Part shown: one piece after another, positions 63,028 to 64,000 of the stretch
Position numbering within the stretch: the first letter of the stretch is position 1
How the letters are laid out: each line of letters opens with the position of its first letter
Origin: Streptomyces sp. NBRC 110028
GTDB lineage: Bacteria > Actinomycetota > Actinomycetes > Streptomycetales > Streptomycetaceae
Direction of reading: 5' to 3'
Assembly: GCF_001417735.1 (NCBI RefSeq)
Contig: NZ_BBUZ01000050.1
Coordinates: 1-64,000 of the forward strand
DNA length: 64,000 nt
Made by a program: the position numbers and the translations under genes
Notes under the pieces: generated by a model
The model's input: the letters and a program-made list of their open reading frames with translations, nothing else
What the model was told of the DNA's origin: nothing
The model's database searches: none

Positions 63028-63754
63028 ATGGATGGGTTGAAGTCACCGGACAAGCCGTTCGAAATCTCGAAGTGGCTGGTAGAGGAGGCGTGGGAGAAGG
63101 TCAGGGCAAACAAGGGCGCACCGGGTGTGGATGAGGTGAGCGTGGCGGAATTCGAGAGGGATCTGCGAGGCAACTTGTACAAGATCTGGAATCGGATGTC
63201 ATCAAGCGGCTATTTCCCGTCGCCGGTGCGCATGGTGGAGATTCTGAAGCCCCAGGGGGGCGTCAGGGTGCTGGGCGTTCCGACTGTGAGGGATCGTGTC
63301 GCGCAAACCGTCGTGGCCATGGTGCTGGAAAGGAAGGTCGAGCCGATCTTCCATCCGGACTCCTACGGCTATCGGCCGAGGCGCGGGGCGATAGGCGCGG
63401 TAGGGACGTGCAGAATGCGGTGCTCGAAGTACGACTGGGTGATTGATCTCGACATCAAGGCGTTCTTCGATTCGGTACCGTGGCACCTGATGCTCAAGGC
63501 GGTGGACTCAGTGTGCGATCTGCCGTGGGTACGGCTGTGTGTCAAGCCATGGCTGGCAGCTCCTTTGGAGAAAGCCGATGGCACCCTCGAAGCGCGCACT
63601 CGGGGAACACCTCTGGGCTCGGCGGTCTCACCCGTCCTGGCGGATGCGGCGGAGTTGGTCGGCGACCCTTCGCGCGTGGTGGCACGGAGTGGAAACAGCA
63701 CCCCGTCTTTTCGCGCACTGGGTTTGGGTGACCGAGCCGTCGCGGATCTGGTGA
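63028..63754 (+). pseudogene. Group II intron-encoded reverse transcriptase (LtrA-type), internally deleted
   Basis: RT domains 0-4 are partly present: KSPDKPFEISKWLVEEAWEK, KVRANKGAPGVDEVSVAEFE, VRVLGVPTVRDRVAQTVVAM, PIFHPDSYGYRPRRGA, IDLDIKAFFDSVPWHLMLKA, RTRGTPLGSAVSPVLA. The palm motif YADD and the maturase domain X are missing. After PVLAD an internal deletion joins to a tail, LFAHWVWVTEPSRIW, the conserved end of such proteins, in another frame. GGGAGGAG precedes ATG 63028. No enzymatic function can remain. Confidence 0.82.
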
Positions 63755-63772
63755 TCAGAGCATGTACGGTTC
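63734..63772 (+). ncRNA. Group II intron domain V hairpin
   Basis: GAGCCGT ... ACGGTTC forms the lower helix of a domain V-like hairpin, with an AGAGCATGT segment carrying the AGC triad and a GATC-TGGT-GATC upper helix. Located 36 bases before the intron 3' edge, as expected. Confidence 0.65.
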
Positions 63773-63828
63773 CGTGGGAGCCCGGGGGAGGTCCCCGGGC
63801 CACCCGACTTCGCCAGGGACAGCGACCG

Positions 63829-64000
63829 GTGAACGGGGTCCACCAGTTCATCGCCGCGGAGAAGGCCGTCTGACCGGTGACCCTGTTGTGCCGTGTCCTG
63901 GGCGTGGTCCGCTCCTCCATCTACGCCTGGCCGGAAGCCGAACAGGACCGGCGGGCACGTGAGCGAGCCGATGAGGCCCTGGCCCACGAGATCACCCTGA
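63829..64000 (+). pseudogene. IS3 OrfB transposase, 5' part, with premature stop
   Basis: GTG start overlapping the OrfA stop: VNGVHQFIAAEKAV then TGA, followed in the same frame by PVTLLCRVLGVVRSSIYAW and EAEQDRRARERADEALAHEI, the beginning of an IS3 OrfB DDE transposase. The stop codon at 63871-63873 breaks it. The rest lies outside the window. Confidence 0.78.

Larger units (their letters stand above)
62485..63808 (+). mobile_element. Group II intron, 1324 bp, with truncated reverse transcriptase
   Basis: Begins GTGCGTCC (bacterial group II introns start GTGCG) and ends CACCCGAC (AC at the 3' boundary). Removing it joins GCGGCCTTC to TTCGCCAGGGAC and restores the IS3 OrfA end AAFFARDSDR-stop, which fixes both edges. 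It keeps a 540-bp 5' region, part of the reverse transcriptase, domain V (63734-63772) and a domain VI hairpin (63773-63808). Usual length is near 2 kb; about 0.6 kb or more of the coding part is deleted, so it cannot move by itself. Confidence 0.8.
62142..64000 (+). mobile_element. IS3-family element interrupted by a group II intron (runs off the window)
   Basis: Contains orfA (62208-62484 continuing at 63809-63832) and orfB (from 63829) of an IS3-type element; orfA and orfB overlap by GTGA at 63829-63832. A group II intron of 1324 bp sits between. The left end is near TGAAGGTTCCCCTTGATCG at 62142; the right end lies beyond the window. orfA has a frameshift and orfB a stop codon. Confidence 0.8.

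Overview
The window is high-GC actinomycete DNA, most likely Streptomyces. The support is strong third-position GC, GTG/TTG starts with GGAGG ribosome sites, a lipobox-bearing ABC binding-protein repertoire, an XRE-TPR regulator, a GAF/PAS/SpoIIE/HATPase protein and DNRLRE-type secreted proteins. It looks like an accessory region (chromosome arm or large plasmid): complete and broken insertion sequences alternate with short islands of cargo, and many cargo genes end exactly at an IS terminus.

Layout. 0-6 kb: IS ends, a PIN toxin/antitoxin pair, the 3' half of a tRNA-Pro(GGG) (integration scar), IS-A copy 1, an IS5 tail, a group II PLP decarboxylase and an internally deleted ISAs1. 5.7-10 kb: truncated FAD oxidoreductase, cytochrome P450, an IS630 gene broken by an intact IS-B. 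10-15.2 kb: a four-gene minus-strand operon of XRE-TPR regulator, TIR protein (frameshifted), P-loop NTPase and two-helix membrane protein; this is the best candidate for an undescribed conflict/defence system. 15.4-20.8 kb: ISL3 debris, then a secreted DNRLRE/NucA-NucB nuclease toxin with two frameshifts and its SUKH immunity gene. 20.9-28 kb: IS-C, then D-aminoacylase, permease and a LysA-like PLP enzyme, divergent from a double AsnC regulator around a palindrome. 28.1-35.6 kb: cupin and MFS fragments, nested IS-A/IS-B/IS-C/IS-D, a membrane protein, an orphan Imm10 gene and an IS256 relic.

35.6-54.8 kb is a sulfur-scavenging block. A minus-strand operon with several 4-bp start/stop overlaps encodes FMN reductase, FAD-linked oxidase, acyl-CoA-dehydrogenase-like desulfurising enzyme, two sulfonate-binding proteins, an SsuD-type monooxygenase, SsuB/SsuC, a mercaptopyruvate sulfurtransferase and an alpha/beta hydrolase, facing a LysR regulator. 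It is followed by a broken DUF4395 gene, a peptide-type ABC importer preceded by a possible cysteine leader peptide and a perfect palindrome, and a truncated TauE exporter. Together these would import organosulfur compounds, release sulfite/sulfide with reduced flavin, and handle the sulfane sulfur.

54.8-64 kb: IS-A copy 3 inside another transposase, a MerR regulator divergent from hydrolase + MFS exporter across a MerR-type operator, recombinase and IS-E fragments, a large SpoIIE phosphatase, and an IS3 element whose orfA is split by a group II intron with recognisable exact boundaries but a deleted reverse transcriptase.

At least five rve-type transposase groups (called A to E here) share the same N-terminal and C-terminal signatures but have different terminal repeats. 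Single-base frameshifts in G/C runs are frequent, so either decay or consensus error must be kept in mind.
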